DNA from: JAWXVE01 sp044425575
GTDB taxonomy: Bacteria; Bacillota; Clostridia; Lachnospirales; Lachnospiraceae
Assembly (NCBI GenBank): GCA_044425575.1
Contig: JAWXVE010000059.1
Location: 1-14,797 of the forward strand
Reading direction: 5' to 3'
DNA: 14,797 nt
Each line of letters starts with the position of its first letter. The stretch's first letter is position 1. The notes beneath the pieces are model-generated. The model was not told the DNA's origin. It was given only the letters and a program-made list of their open reading frames with translations, and ran no database searches. This document shows, in pieces, positions 6,595 to 13,100 of this stretch. The translations under genes and the position numbers were made by a program.

Positions 6595-7665
6595 ATGACT
6601 AATTTGATACAAGAGAAGGAATTCAAACAACAAATAGGAACGAAAGGAAATAAGCAAGGATTTGCAGTATTAATCACGTTACTGCTTCTCATTGTTACCT
6701 TATCAACTGCTTGTGCGTACTATGCTATTCAGTATCATGTACTTAAGAATGAATTAGCGGAGGTTACAAGTCAAGCAATTATCGTAGAGGAACCGGAGCC
6801 AGAGGTAGAGGTAGAAGAACCAATAGAAGAAGTGGATGAGAGAGGAGAACTATTAGACGAGATCAAATCCACCATGATAGATGGTAGCACAACAGTTGCA
6901 ATGTTGCGAGAGATTTTTGAAGATGATATTGTCTTTGTAGATGGTGAAGGATACAATTTCTACGCCATAGATGAGGACTTACCTCAACACGATTATGAAG
7001 ATGATAATTTCATTGTAAATGAAAATGGTAGAATAGAATATGTAGTAGATGGTGAGGTGATTTCTAAGACTGGAATTGATTTAGCCAGATTTCAAGGAGA
7101 TGTAAATTGGGAAAAGGTGGCAGCAGATGGAATTGATTTTGCTATTATACGTGTAGGCGCAAGGGGTTATGAAACGGGTGCAATGATTCTTGACGAGCAA
7201 TTTCACAATAATATTCAAGGCGCCATTGATGCAGGCGTAGAGATTGGTGTTTATTTCTATACTCAAGCCATTAGTGAGGAAGAAGCCATTGAAGAAGCTA
7301 CTCTTGTCATTACAGAATTAGAAGATTATAAAGAGTACGTAACTTGGCCAGTAGTCATTGATGTGGAAGACCCAGATTGGGAAGGAGCACGGACAAATGA
7401 ACTGACTCAAGAAGAGCGTACTGATTATACAATTGCATTCTTAGATGTGGTGGAAGCAGAGGGATATGAACCAATGATTTATGGAAACATGAAGTCATTC
7501 CTTAAGATGCTAGATATGTATCGCATTGGAGAATATGAAAAATGGTATGCTAATTACAATGAAAAAGTCTACTTCCCTTATGAACTGACCATTTGGCAGT
7601 ACACAGATTCAGGCGAAGTAGACGGAATTAATACAGCAGTAGATATGAATATTGCTTTTCGTTAG
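6595..7665 (+). CDS. Membrane-anchored GH25 lysozyme-family muramidase
   Basis: Predicted 356-residue enzyme anchored by one N-terminal membrane segment (about 22-42), with the catalytic part outside the cell. GH25 enzymes cleave the MurNAc-GlcNAc bond of peptidoglycan. Seen: an acidic stalk (about 64-90, EEPEPEVEVEEP); a roughly 65-residue module (about 90-155) that I recall ahead of GH25 domains in Lachnospiraceae; then GIDLARFQGDVNW with Asp162, FAIIRVGARGY (182-192), VVIDVEDPDW with Asp256 and Glu258, and a terminal LTIWQYTDSGEVDGI (331-345). The Asp and the Asp-x-Glu pair are the expected catalytic set. There is a cysteine at 40, but the lipobox fit is poor, so an uncleaved anchor is preferred. 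The ATG has AGGAAA shortly upstream. It probably shares a transcript with the HD-GYP gene. It ends with a 4-nt tail-to-tail overlap with the ABC-F gene. Confidence 0.9.
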   Translation: MTNLIQEKEFKQQIGTKGNKQGFAVLITLLLLIVTLSTACAYYAIQYHVLKNELAEVTSQAIIVEEPEPEVEVEEPIEEVDERGELLDEIKSTMIDGSTTVAMLREIFEDDIVFVDGEGYNFYAIDEDLPQHDYEDDNFIVNENGRIEYVVDGEVISKTGIDLARFQGDVNWEKVAADGIDFAIIRVGARGYETGAMILDEQFHNNIQGAIDAGVEIGVYFYTQAISEEEAIEEATLVITELEDYKEYVTWPVVIDVEDPDWEGARTNELTQEERTDYTIAFLDVVEAEGYEPMIYGNMKSFLKMLDMYRIGEYEKWYANYNEKVYFPYELTIWQYTDSGEVDGINTAVDMNIAFR

Positions 7666-9218
7666 AATAACTTAGTAGTCCATTTAGAACAATCCCATAC
7701 ATTAGTTGCAAGGCCTTCGTAGAATTCAGGCTCATGACACACCATGAGAATGCTACCTTTGAAGGCCTTTAATGCGCGTTTTAGCTCCTCCTTGGCATCT
7801 ACATCTAAATGGTTTGTAGGTTCATCTAATACTAATACATTTGTCTCCCGGTTAATTAATTTGCAGAGTCGTACTTTTGCCTGTTCTCCCCCACTTAGTA
7901 CACGAACTAGGCTTTCAATGTGCTTTGTAGTAAGACCACATTTAGCAAGGGCAGAACGGACTTCATATTGTGTATAAGATGGAAATTCTTGCCAGATTTC
8001 TTCAATACAAGTTGTTTTTAACGATTGAGACATTTCCTGTTCAAAATACCCAATACTTAGGTAATCACCTAATTCCACATGACCTGAGATTGGTTGCAGT
8101 TCTCCTAGGATACTGCGCAGTAGAGTAGTCTTTCCAATGCCATTGGCACCAGTAAGTACAATCTTTTCTCCTCGTTCCATCTCTAAAGTAAGAGGAGAAG
8201 ATAAAGGGGTATCATAGCCAATGATTAAATCAGTAGTTTGAACAATATAGCGGCTAGGTGTTCTAGCTTGTTTAAAGTGAAATTCAGGCTTTGGTCGTTC
8301 ATTGCTTTTCTCAATAAGATCCATTTTATCGAGTTTCTTTTGGCGAGACATTGCCATGTTTCTAGTGGCAACACGTGCCTTGTTACGTGCTACAAAATCT
8401 TTTAAGTCGGAGATTTCCTTCTGTTGCTTTTGGTAGGCGGCTTCTATTTGTGACTTTTTCATAGCATAAACTTCTTGGAATTTATCATAATCACCCACAT
8501 AGCGATTTAACTCTTGATTATCCATATGATAGATTAGGTTAATGACACTATTTAGGAAAGGAATATCATGAGAAATTAGTAAAAATGCATTCTCATACTC
8601 ATTCAAATAACGTTTTAGCCATTCAATATGTTCGGTATCTAAGTAATTGGTAGGCTCATCTAGTAATAAAATATCTGGTTTCTCTAATAATAACTTACCC
8701 AATAATACCTTGGTACGTTGTCCACCACTTAAATCTGTTACATCTTTGTCTAAACCAATATCGGATAAACCAAGCGCCCGTCCAATTTCTTCTACCTTGG
8801 AATCAATTAAATAAAAATCATGTACCGTAAGAAGGTCTTGAATAGTTCCAAGTTCCTCCATAAGAGGATTTAATTGTGCCTCATCTACACTGCCTAGTTC
8901 ATCGCAGATTTTATTCATGCGTTCCTCTAATACAAATAAGAAATCAAAAGCAGATGCGAGAACTGACCGTATTGTCATACCTTTTTCTAAGGCAATATGT
9001 TGATCCAAATAACCAACTCTTACATTTTTGGCCCATTCAATTTTACCTTCATCGGGCATTAGCTTATTGGTAATAATATTCATAAAGGTAGATTTACCTT
9101 CTCCATTGGCACCAATTAAACCAATATGCTCTCCCTTTAACAAGCGAAAAGACACATCGTTAAAGATGGCACGGTCGCCAAATCCATGTGTCAAGTGCTC
9201 AACATTCAATATACTCAT
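7662..9218 (-). CDS. ABC-F family ATPase (YkpA/YbiT-like)
   Basis: Predicted 518-residue soluble protein with two ABC ATPase domains and no membrane segments, the ABC-F layout. Characterised relatives bind the ribosomal E site and act in translation; some protect against antibiotics. Seen: Walker A GANGEGKST (36-44), signature LSGGQ (163-167), Walker B ILLLDEPTNYLD (183-194) and SHD (216-218); a charged linker at about 240-315 (KKSQIEAAYQKQQKEISDLK); second Walker A GANGIGKT (357-364), signature LSGGE (441-445), Walker B VLVLDEPTNHLD (461-472) and CHE (494-496). Length fits the YkpA/YbiT housekeeping group (about 530) better than resistance proteins, though resistance cannot be excluded from sequence. 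The ATG has GGAG seven bases upstream. It starts 12 nt after the diguanylate cyclase stop, so the two are very likely co-transcribed. Confidence 0.9.
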   Translation of the reverse strand: MSILNVEHLTHGFGDRAIFNDVSFRLLKGEHIGLIGANGEGKSTFMNIITNKLMPDEGKIEWAKNVRVGYLDQHIALEKGMTIRSVLASAFDFLFVLEERMNKICDELGSVDEAQLNPLMEELGTIQDLLTVHDFYLIDSKVEEIGRALGLSDIGLDKDVTDLSGGQRTKVLLGKLLLEKPDILLLDEPTNYLDTEHIEWLKRYLNEYENAFLLISHDIPFLNSVINLIYHMDNQELNRYVGDYDKFQEVYAMKKSQIEAAYQKQQKEISDLKDFVARNKARVATRNMAMSRQKKLDKMDLIEKSNERPKPEFHFKQARTPSRYIVQTTDLIIGYDTPLSSPLTLEMERGEKIVLTGANGIGKTTLLRSILGELQPISGHVELGDYLSIGYFEQEMSQSLKTTCIEEIWQEFPSYTQYEVRSALAKCGLTTKHIESLVRVLSGGEQAKVRLCKLINRETNVLVLDEPTNHLDVDAKEELKRALKAFKGSILMVCHEPEFYEGLATNVWDCSKWTTKLF

Positions 9219-9230
9219 AAAATCTCCGTT

Positions 9231-10391
9231 CTAACGTCCGTATTTATTGTAAAAATCACTTTTATTTGCGTACATATTTTTATCTGCAACGCGGAAAGAT
9301 TCTAACCAGTCCCCATAAGTATTTCCCACACAAAAAGCATAGCCAAAAGAGGCGGAGGCAGATTGAAAATCTTCGTGGTTAAAGAGGGAGAATTGTGCTT
9401 TCACTCGTTCAATATAATGTTCTACATTAGCAGGTGTAGCGTGGTTCATTAAAATAATGAATTCATCTCCACCAATCCGATATAATAATTGATCTGAGGA
9501 TATTGTCATAAGTGCATTGGAAAATGCAACAATGTATTCATCACCAGTAAGATGTCCATAAGTATCATTTACATATTTTAGCTTATTCAAATCCGCTATA
9601 ATAATTGCAGGATGCTCATATGCTGCAAGAGCACATAAGTTACTATAATCAACATCAAAAGCACGACGATTTTTCAAGTTTGTTAACTCATCTGTATTTA
9701 AGTGTGTACGAAGATTAGGGTTAGAGATTCTCCTAAAGTAGTAATGGGCAAATATAGATGCAAGTATACAAGTGAGAAAAATTACAATCGGTGCAAATAT
9801 TTGCAAAGTACGATAAGTAGTGTACTGTGAAGTAGCATTGAATTCTATTCCTAATGCTCCTACTACTGTCACTTGATCCTCTTGGTCATAGATTGGGTAA
9901 TAAGCGGTAAATAAATCACCCCACTCAGTATGTAAAATAGAAGTAGGCATAATAATCTCACCATTTAAGGAAGGTAATAGAGAATCTATAAAATCTTCTT
10001 CAATTAAATCTCCAGGATAACGAAAATCTTCATCGTCCATTGGTAATCCATCAATGTGATAAATCATATTACCATTATCGTCAAAGCAAGCGGTGTAAAG
10101 GTATTTGATATCAGCAGCTTCGCGAATAATGGAAAAGTTATTCTTTGTAGCAATGTAGGCGGAATTTTCAATATCTTCATGTGTCTGAATTGTATCAAAT
10201 AATTCAGTATCATATTCGGCAATAACTGAAGCTGCAACTGCTTCAACACGATTTTCCAGAGAATGAATCATATTCTTATAAGTTAAAAAATAACAGGTAT
10301 AGAAGAGTAAATTACAAGATATAATGACAATTAAAAATGCCAACAGGGACACTTGGATATCTACGCGATTAAAGGAAAATGATTTCTTCAT
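9231..10391 (-). CDS. Membrane sensor diguanylate cyclase (GGDEF)
   Basis: Predicted 386-residue enzyme that makes cyclic di-GMP from two GTP. Seen: membrane segment 1 (about 12-36), an extracellular sensor region of about 160 residues (37-198, Cache-like in length and flavour, for example IKYLYTACFDDNGNMIYHID), membrane segment 2 (about 198-218), then a GGDEF domain (about 230-386) with DELTNLKNRRAF (234-245), IIADLNKLKYVNDTYGH (264-280) and the intact active-site motif RIGGDEF (305-311). The residues where the inhibitory RxxD site would lie read SSDQ, so classic product inhibition looks absent. The start is taken at the ATG at 10391, with GGAG five bases upstream; an in-frame ATG at 10403 adds four residues but overlaps that site and has a poorer one. 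The ABC-F gene follows 12 nt downstream. Confidence 0.88.
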   Translation of the reverse strand: MKKSFSFNRVDIQVSLLAFLIVIISCNLLFYTCYFLTYKNMIHSLENRVEAVAASVIAEYDTELFDTIQTHEDIENSAYIATKNNFSIIREAADIKYLYTACFDDNGNMIYHIDGLPMDDEDFRYPGDLIEEDFIDSLLPSLNGEIIMPTSILHTEWGDLFTAYYPIYDQEDQVTVVGALGIEFNATSQYTTYRTLQIFAPIVIFLTCILASIFAHYYFRRISNPNLRTHLNTDELTNLKNRRAFDVDYSNLCALAAYEHPAIIIADLNKLKYVNDTYGHLTGDEYIVAFSNALMTISSDQLLYRIGGDEFIILMNHATPANVEHYIERVKAQFSLFNHEDFQSASASFGYAFCVGNTYGDWLESFRVADKNMYANKSDFYNKYGR

Positions 10392-10435
10392 AAAAACTCC
10401 CATCCATTTCTATAGTTAAGAAATATATATCCTCA

Positions 10436-10464
10436 ATAATATAATGAAATTACGAAAAATTCAA
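10436..10464 (-). promoter_or_regulatory. Promoter of the diguanylate cyclase/ABC-F unit
   Basis: On the minus strand TTGAAT (complement of 10459-10464) and TATTAT (complement of 10436-10441) are 17 nt apart. Both are near-consensus. It faces away from the fumarase promoter at 10493-10521, so the two units diverge from a 165-nt control region. Confidence 0.5.
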
Positions 10465-10492
10465 GTAAAAACCCATTTATTTCTCAAATAAC

Positions 10493-10521
10493 TTGTGACA
10501 TGGCTAGTAATACATTATAAT
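10493..10521 (+). promoter_or_regulatory. Promoter of the fumarase operon
   Basis: TTGTGA at 10493-10498 and a perfect TATAAT at 10516-10521 are separated by 17 nt. Transcription would begin near 10528, about 28 nt before the fumarase alpha ATG. No obvious operator was found between promoter and gene. Confidence 0.7.
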
Positions 10522-10555
10522 AGAAATAGCGAAAGAATAAGGTGGAACGTTGGAT

Positions 10556-11398
10556 ATGAGAACAATACAAGTAGAAAAAATTACACAACACATTAAAGAG
10601 ATGTGTATTGAGGCCAATCATGAATTAACACTAGATATGAAACAGGCACTTAGTCAAGCAGTAGAACATGAAGTTGCTCCTTTAGGAAAACAAGTATTAG
10701 AGCAATTACAAGAAAATCTAGTCATTGCAAAGGAAGATGCAATACCTATTTGTCAAGATACAGGTATGGCAGTTGTTTTTATAGAGGTTGGCCAGGAAGT
10801 CTATTTGGAAGGTGGACTACTAGAAGGTGCTGTTCATGAAGGTGTGCGTCAAGGTTATCAGGAAGGATATCTACGCAAATCTGTTGTGGGTGATCCGCTT
10901 ATTCGCAATAATACCAATGATAATACGCCAGCAATAATTCATTACGAAATAGTAGCAGGAGATCAAGTTACGATTACAGTAGCTCCCAAGGGATTTGGAA
11001 GTGAAAATATGAGTAGAGTTTTTATGCTTAAGCCATCAGATGGAGATGAGGGCGTTCGCCAAGCAATTCTCACAGCTGTACAAGAAGCAGGACCCAATGC
11101 ATGCCCTCCTATGGTAGTGGGAGTAGGTATTGGAGGAACATTTGAAAAGTGTGCTCTTATGGCAAAGAAAGCTTTGCTACGTGAGATTGGCACTCATTCT
11201 ACTCTTCCTCACGTTAGAGCAATGGAAGAAGAAGTGTTAGAGAAGATTAATCAGACAGGAATTGGTCCTGGTGGTCTTGGAGGTCTTACTACGGCATTAG
11301 CACTTAATATTGATACTTATCCAACTCACATAGCTGGATTACCTGTGGGCATCAATATTTGTTGTCATGTAAATCGCCATTGCAAGCGAGTAATCTAG
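10556..11398 (+). CDS. fumA: Class I fumarate hydratase (or L-tartrate dehydratase), alpha subunit
   Basis: Predicted 280-residue iron-sulfur subunit of a two-subunit, oxygen-sensitive hydro-lyase. It most likely interconverts fumarate and L-malate; L-tartrate dehydratase shares the fold and cannot be fully excluded. Seen: ICQDTGMAVVF with Cys66, NACPPMVVGVGIGGTFEKC with Cys183, and GLPVGINICCHVNRHC with Cys270. These align with the three [4Fe-4S] ligands of E. coli FumA (Cys105, Cys224, Cys318), with an intact GPGGLGGLTTALAL (237-250). The ATG at 10556 gives MRTIQVEKIT, matching the usual start of the family. An in-frame TTG at 10550 sits closer to GGTGG and remains possible, adding two residues. 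Length is normal for alpha subunits. The partner beta subunit lies downstream across an unusually long 140-nt gap. Confidence 0.9.
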   Translation: MRTIQVEKITQHIKEMCIEANHELTLDMKQALSQAVEHEVAPLGKQVLEQLQENLVIAKEDAIPICQDTGMAVVFIEVGQEVYLEGGLLEGAVHEGVRQGYQEGYLRKSVVGDPLIRNNTNDNTPAIIHYEIVAGDQVTITVAPKGFGSENMSRVFMLKPSDGDEGVRQAILTAVQEAGPNACPPMVVGVGIGGTFEKCALMAKKALLREIGTHSTLPHVRAMEEEVLEKINQTGIGPGGLGGLTTALALNIDTYPTHIAGLPVGINICCHVNRHCKRVI

Positions 11399-11399
11399 A

Positions 11400-11488
11400 A
11401 TGAGTTTCTTCCTATTATATGAAGACCTATTTAAGGGAATAAAATCCATATTAGATTCACGCATACAACATCTAGTAGGAAGTCTCAT
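11400..11488 (+). repeat. Imperfect inverted repeat between the fumarase subunit genes
   Basis: ATGAGTTTCTTCCTATTA (from 11400) is complementary, with a small bulge and a few mismatches, to TAGTAGGAAGTCTCAT (11473-11488). The arms are about 15 bp with a loop of about 55 nt. The repeat fills most of the 140-nt gap between alpha and beta subunit genes. It could be an RNA-processing or attenuating structure, or the ends of a small inserted element. No target duplication was recognised. Confidence 0.45.
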
Positions 11489-11538
11489 AGAAATCATAGA
11501 TACAGATCTAAACTTTGGGAAAGGGATGGACGATTAAG

Positions 11539-12096
11539 ATGATTCGACATATAACAATACCATTTACAACAGAAGATGTAAAAGAGTTGCAGGCAGGAGA
11601 CTATGTATATTTAACTGGCATAATTTATACGGCTCGTGATGCAGCTCATAAGAGAATGTACGATACGTTAAAAGATGGAGGAACTCTTCCGGTGGATGTA
11701 CAAGATGCAATTATTTATTACATGGGTCCTTCTCCAGCAAGAGAAGGGCGTCCCATCGGTTCGGCAGGACCAACTACTTCTAGCAGAATGGACAAATATA
11801 CGCCAACCCTGCTAGGATTAGGGCTTAGGGGAATTATTGGAAAAGGAAAACGATCCAAGGAAGTGATTGATTCTCTAGTGTCCAACGAAGGAGTTTATTT
11901 TGCGGCAGTAGGAGGGGCGGGTGCACTACTTTCTAAATCCATTCAATCTTCCACAGTTGTGGCATATGAAGATTTAGGGACAGAAGCGATTCGACGCTTA
12001 GAAGTAGTGGACTTTCCAGTAATTGTTGTAGCAGATACAAAGGGGAATAATCTTTACGAAACAGCAACGAAGGAATATTGTACATTGACAGAGTAA
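11539..12096 (+). CDS. fumB: Class I fumarate hydratase (or L-tartrate dehydratase), beta subunit
   Basis: Predicted 185-residue partner of the upstream iron-sulfur subunit, corresponding to the C-terminal part of single-chain class I fumarases. Seen: LTGIIYTARDAAHKR (25-39), which carries the conserved ARDAAHKR; YYMGPSPA (60-67); GSAGPTTSSRMD (74-85), a substrate-binding stretch; IIGKGKRS (99-106); and FAAVGGAGALLSKSI (121-135). All the family blocks I would look for are present and the length is standard. The ATG at 11539 matches the family start (MIRHITIPF). It has AAGGGATGG about nine bases upstream; an in-frame TTG at 11515 would add eight unconserved residues. The PlsC-type gene follows 39 nt later on the same strand. 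Confidence 0.9.
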   Translation: MIRHITIPFTTEDVKELQAGDYVYLTGIIYTARDAAHKRMYDTLKDGGTLPVDVQDAIIYYMGPSPAREGRPIGSAGPTTSSRMDKYTPTLLGLGLRGIIGKGKRSKEVIDSLVSNEGVYFAAVGGAGALLSKSIQSSTVVAYEDLGTEAIRRLEVVDFPVIVVADTKGNNLYETATKEYCTLTE

Positions 12097-12135
12097 GTAT
12101 AGGATGTGCTTATAATTAGAAAGAAGGAAATAGTT

Positions 12136-12846
12136 ATGTGGAGAATTATTCTAATGGTAGTTCGATCTATTTTCATAGTACCGTATTTTTATTATAAATT
12201 ACGATATTATGCAAAGGAGAAGAATTGCAACTACCCAGAAGCTTTTACCATTTGTAGAAAAATCGTTAAGCAAGCAGTAAAAAAAGGACGGATTACCTTA
12301 GAAGTTGTAGGTCAAGAACATTTACCTGAGAAAAATGGTTATCTCGTAACACCTAATCATCAAGGGATGTTCGATATTCTCGTATGTGTAGAAGGTGCAA
12401 CTAGTCCGTTTAGCTTTGTAGCAAAGCAAGAGGTGGCCAATGTTCCTGTACTAAAAGAAGTAATTGCAGGACTAGGTGGATATACAATAGATCGAGAAGA
12501 TTTGCGTCAATCTATGAGAATTATGAAGGAAATTGAGCGGAGACTTGGAGAAGGAACTAATTTTGTGATTTTTCCAGAAGGTACAAGAAGCAGAAATGGA
12601 AATCAATTATTGGAGTTTAAAGGTGGTACCTATAAACCGGCTATGAAAACCAAAGCACCTATCGTGCCATGTGGTATCATTGATTCTTACAAGGCCTTTG
12701 ATGATAAGTCCATTAAACCAATCACCGTAACCATTATGTACTTAGAGCCAATTTACTATGAAGAGTATCAAGGCATGACTACTGTTGAACTTGCAGCAAT
12801 GGTTAGTGGTCGTATTCAAACAGCAATTAATAATTATCAGAAATAG
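12136..12846 (+). CDS. plsC: 1-acyl-sn-glycerol-3-phosphate acyltransferase (PlsC family)
   Basis: Predicted 236-residue membrane-associated enzyme that adds the second acyl chain to lysophosphatidic acid, giving phosphatidic acid for phospholipid synthesis. Seen: one N-terminal hydrophobic helix (about 1-20); the catalytic block VTPNHQGMFD with NH at 74-75 and Asp80 (the NHxxxxD motif); FVAKQEV (94-100); GGYTIDRED (114-122); and FPEGTRSRNG (146-155), the acceptor-phosphate-binding block. All four acyltransferase motifs are recognisable and the length is typical. The start is the ATG at 12136 with AAGGAA six bases upstream; an in-frame GTG at 12106 lies too close to the preceding gene to have a better site. 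It is likely the last gene of the fumarase transcript, although the metabolic link is not obvious. No terminator is seen before the tRNA promoter that begins 11 nt after its stop. Confidence 0.9.
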   Translation: MWRIILMVVRSIFIVPYFYYKLRYYAKEKNCNYPEAFTICRKIVKQAVKKGRITLEVVGQEHLPEKNGYLVTPNHQGMFDILVCVEGATSPFSFVAKQEVANVPVLKEVIAGLGGYTIDREDLRQSMRIMKEIERRLGEGTNFVIFPEGTRSRNGNQLLEFKGGTYKPAMKTKAPIVPCGIIDSYKAFDDKSIKPITVTIMYLEPIYYEEYQGMTTVELAAMVSGRIQTAINNYQK

Positions 12847-12856
12847 TAAAAAGTGG

Positions 12857-12885
12857 TTGACAAAGAAAAATGACTTATGTATAAT
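12857..12885 (+). promoter_or_regulatory. Perfect consensus promoter of the tRNA-Ser gene
   Basis: TTGACA at 12857-12862 and TATAAT at 12880-12885 are exactly 17 nt apart, a full match to the sigma-A consensus. The predicted start near 12892 lies inside a small hairpin (TTTACG 12890-12895, CGTAAA 12902-12907), leaving a leader of about 58 nt to be trimmed from the tRNA. Confidence 0.85.
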
Positions 12886-12950
12886 CATATTTACGTCACA
12901 GCGTAAACTAGTGTCGTAGTATAGAATAAAGAATGAAAATTCAGCAGTAA

Positions 12951-13038
12951 GGAGAATTACTCAAGAGGCTGAAGAGGTGCCCCTGCTAAGGGTATAGGTC
13001 GTTTACGCGGCGCGAGGGTTCAAATCCCTCATTCTCCG
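12951..13038 (+). tRNA. tRNA-Ser, anticodon GCU
   Basis: An 88-nt class II tRNA. The acceptor arms GGAGAAT (12951-12957) and ATTCTCC (13031-13037) pair fully, with discriminator G at 13038. The D arm pairs CTC (12960-12962) with GAG. The anticodon loop CTGCTAA (12983-12989) carries GCT at 12985-12987, closed by CCC/GGG. A long variable arm as expected for serine follows, then the T arm GAGGG-TTCAAAT-CCCTC. The CCA end is not encoded (TTC follows), so it must be added after transcription. It reads AGC/AGU codons. It stands alone, with its own promoter and terminator. Confidence 0.96.
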
Positions 13039-13054
13039 TTCAATAATGAATTAC

Positions 13055-13084
13055 AATGTCATCGGCATAATTGCCGGTGACATT
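13055..13084. terminator. Bidirectional hairpin terminator between tRNA-Ser and CAP gene
   Basis: AATGTCATCGGCA (13055-13067) and TGCCGGTGACATT (13072-13084) form a 13-bp stem with one T-G wobble and a TAAT loop. It lies 16 nt after the tRNA and 16 nt after the stop of the convergent CAP-domain gene. There is no strong T-run on either side, but stem strength and position favour termination for both units. Confidence 0.7.
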
Positions 13085-13100
13085 TGCGTATCACTCTAAA

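Noticed and set aside
7662..9218. ABC-F gene as an antibiotic-resistance determinant
   Set aside because: Length and motif layout fit the housekeeping YkpA/YbiT group, and nothing nearby suggests a resistance locus; it cannot be excluded without a phylogeny.
12951..13084. tRNA-Ser as an integration site for a mobile element
   Set aside because: No integrase gene and no second copy of the tRNA 3' end were found in the window.
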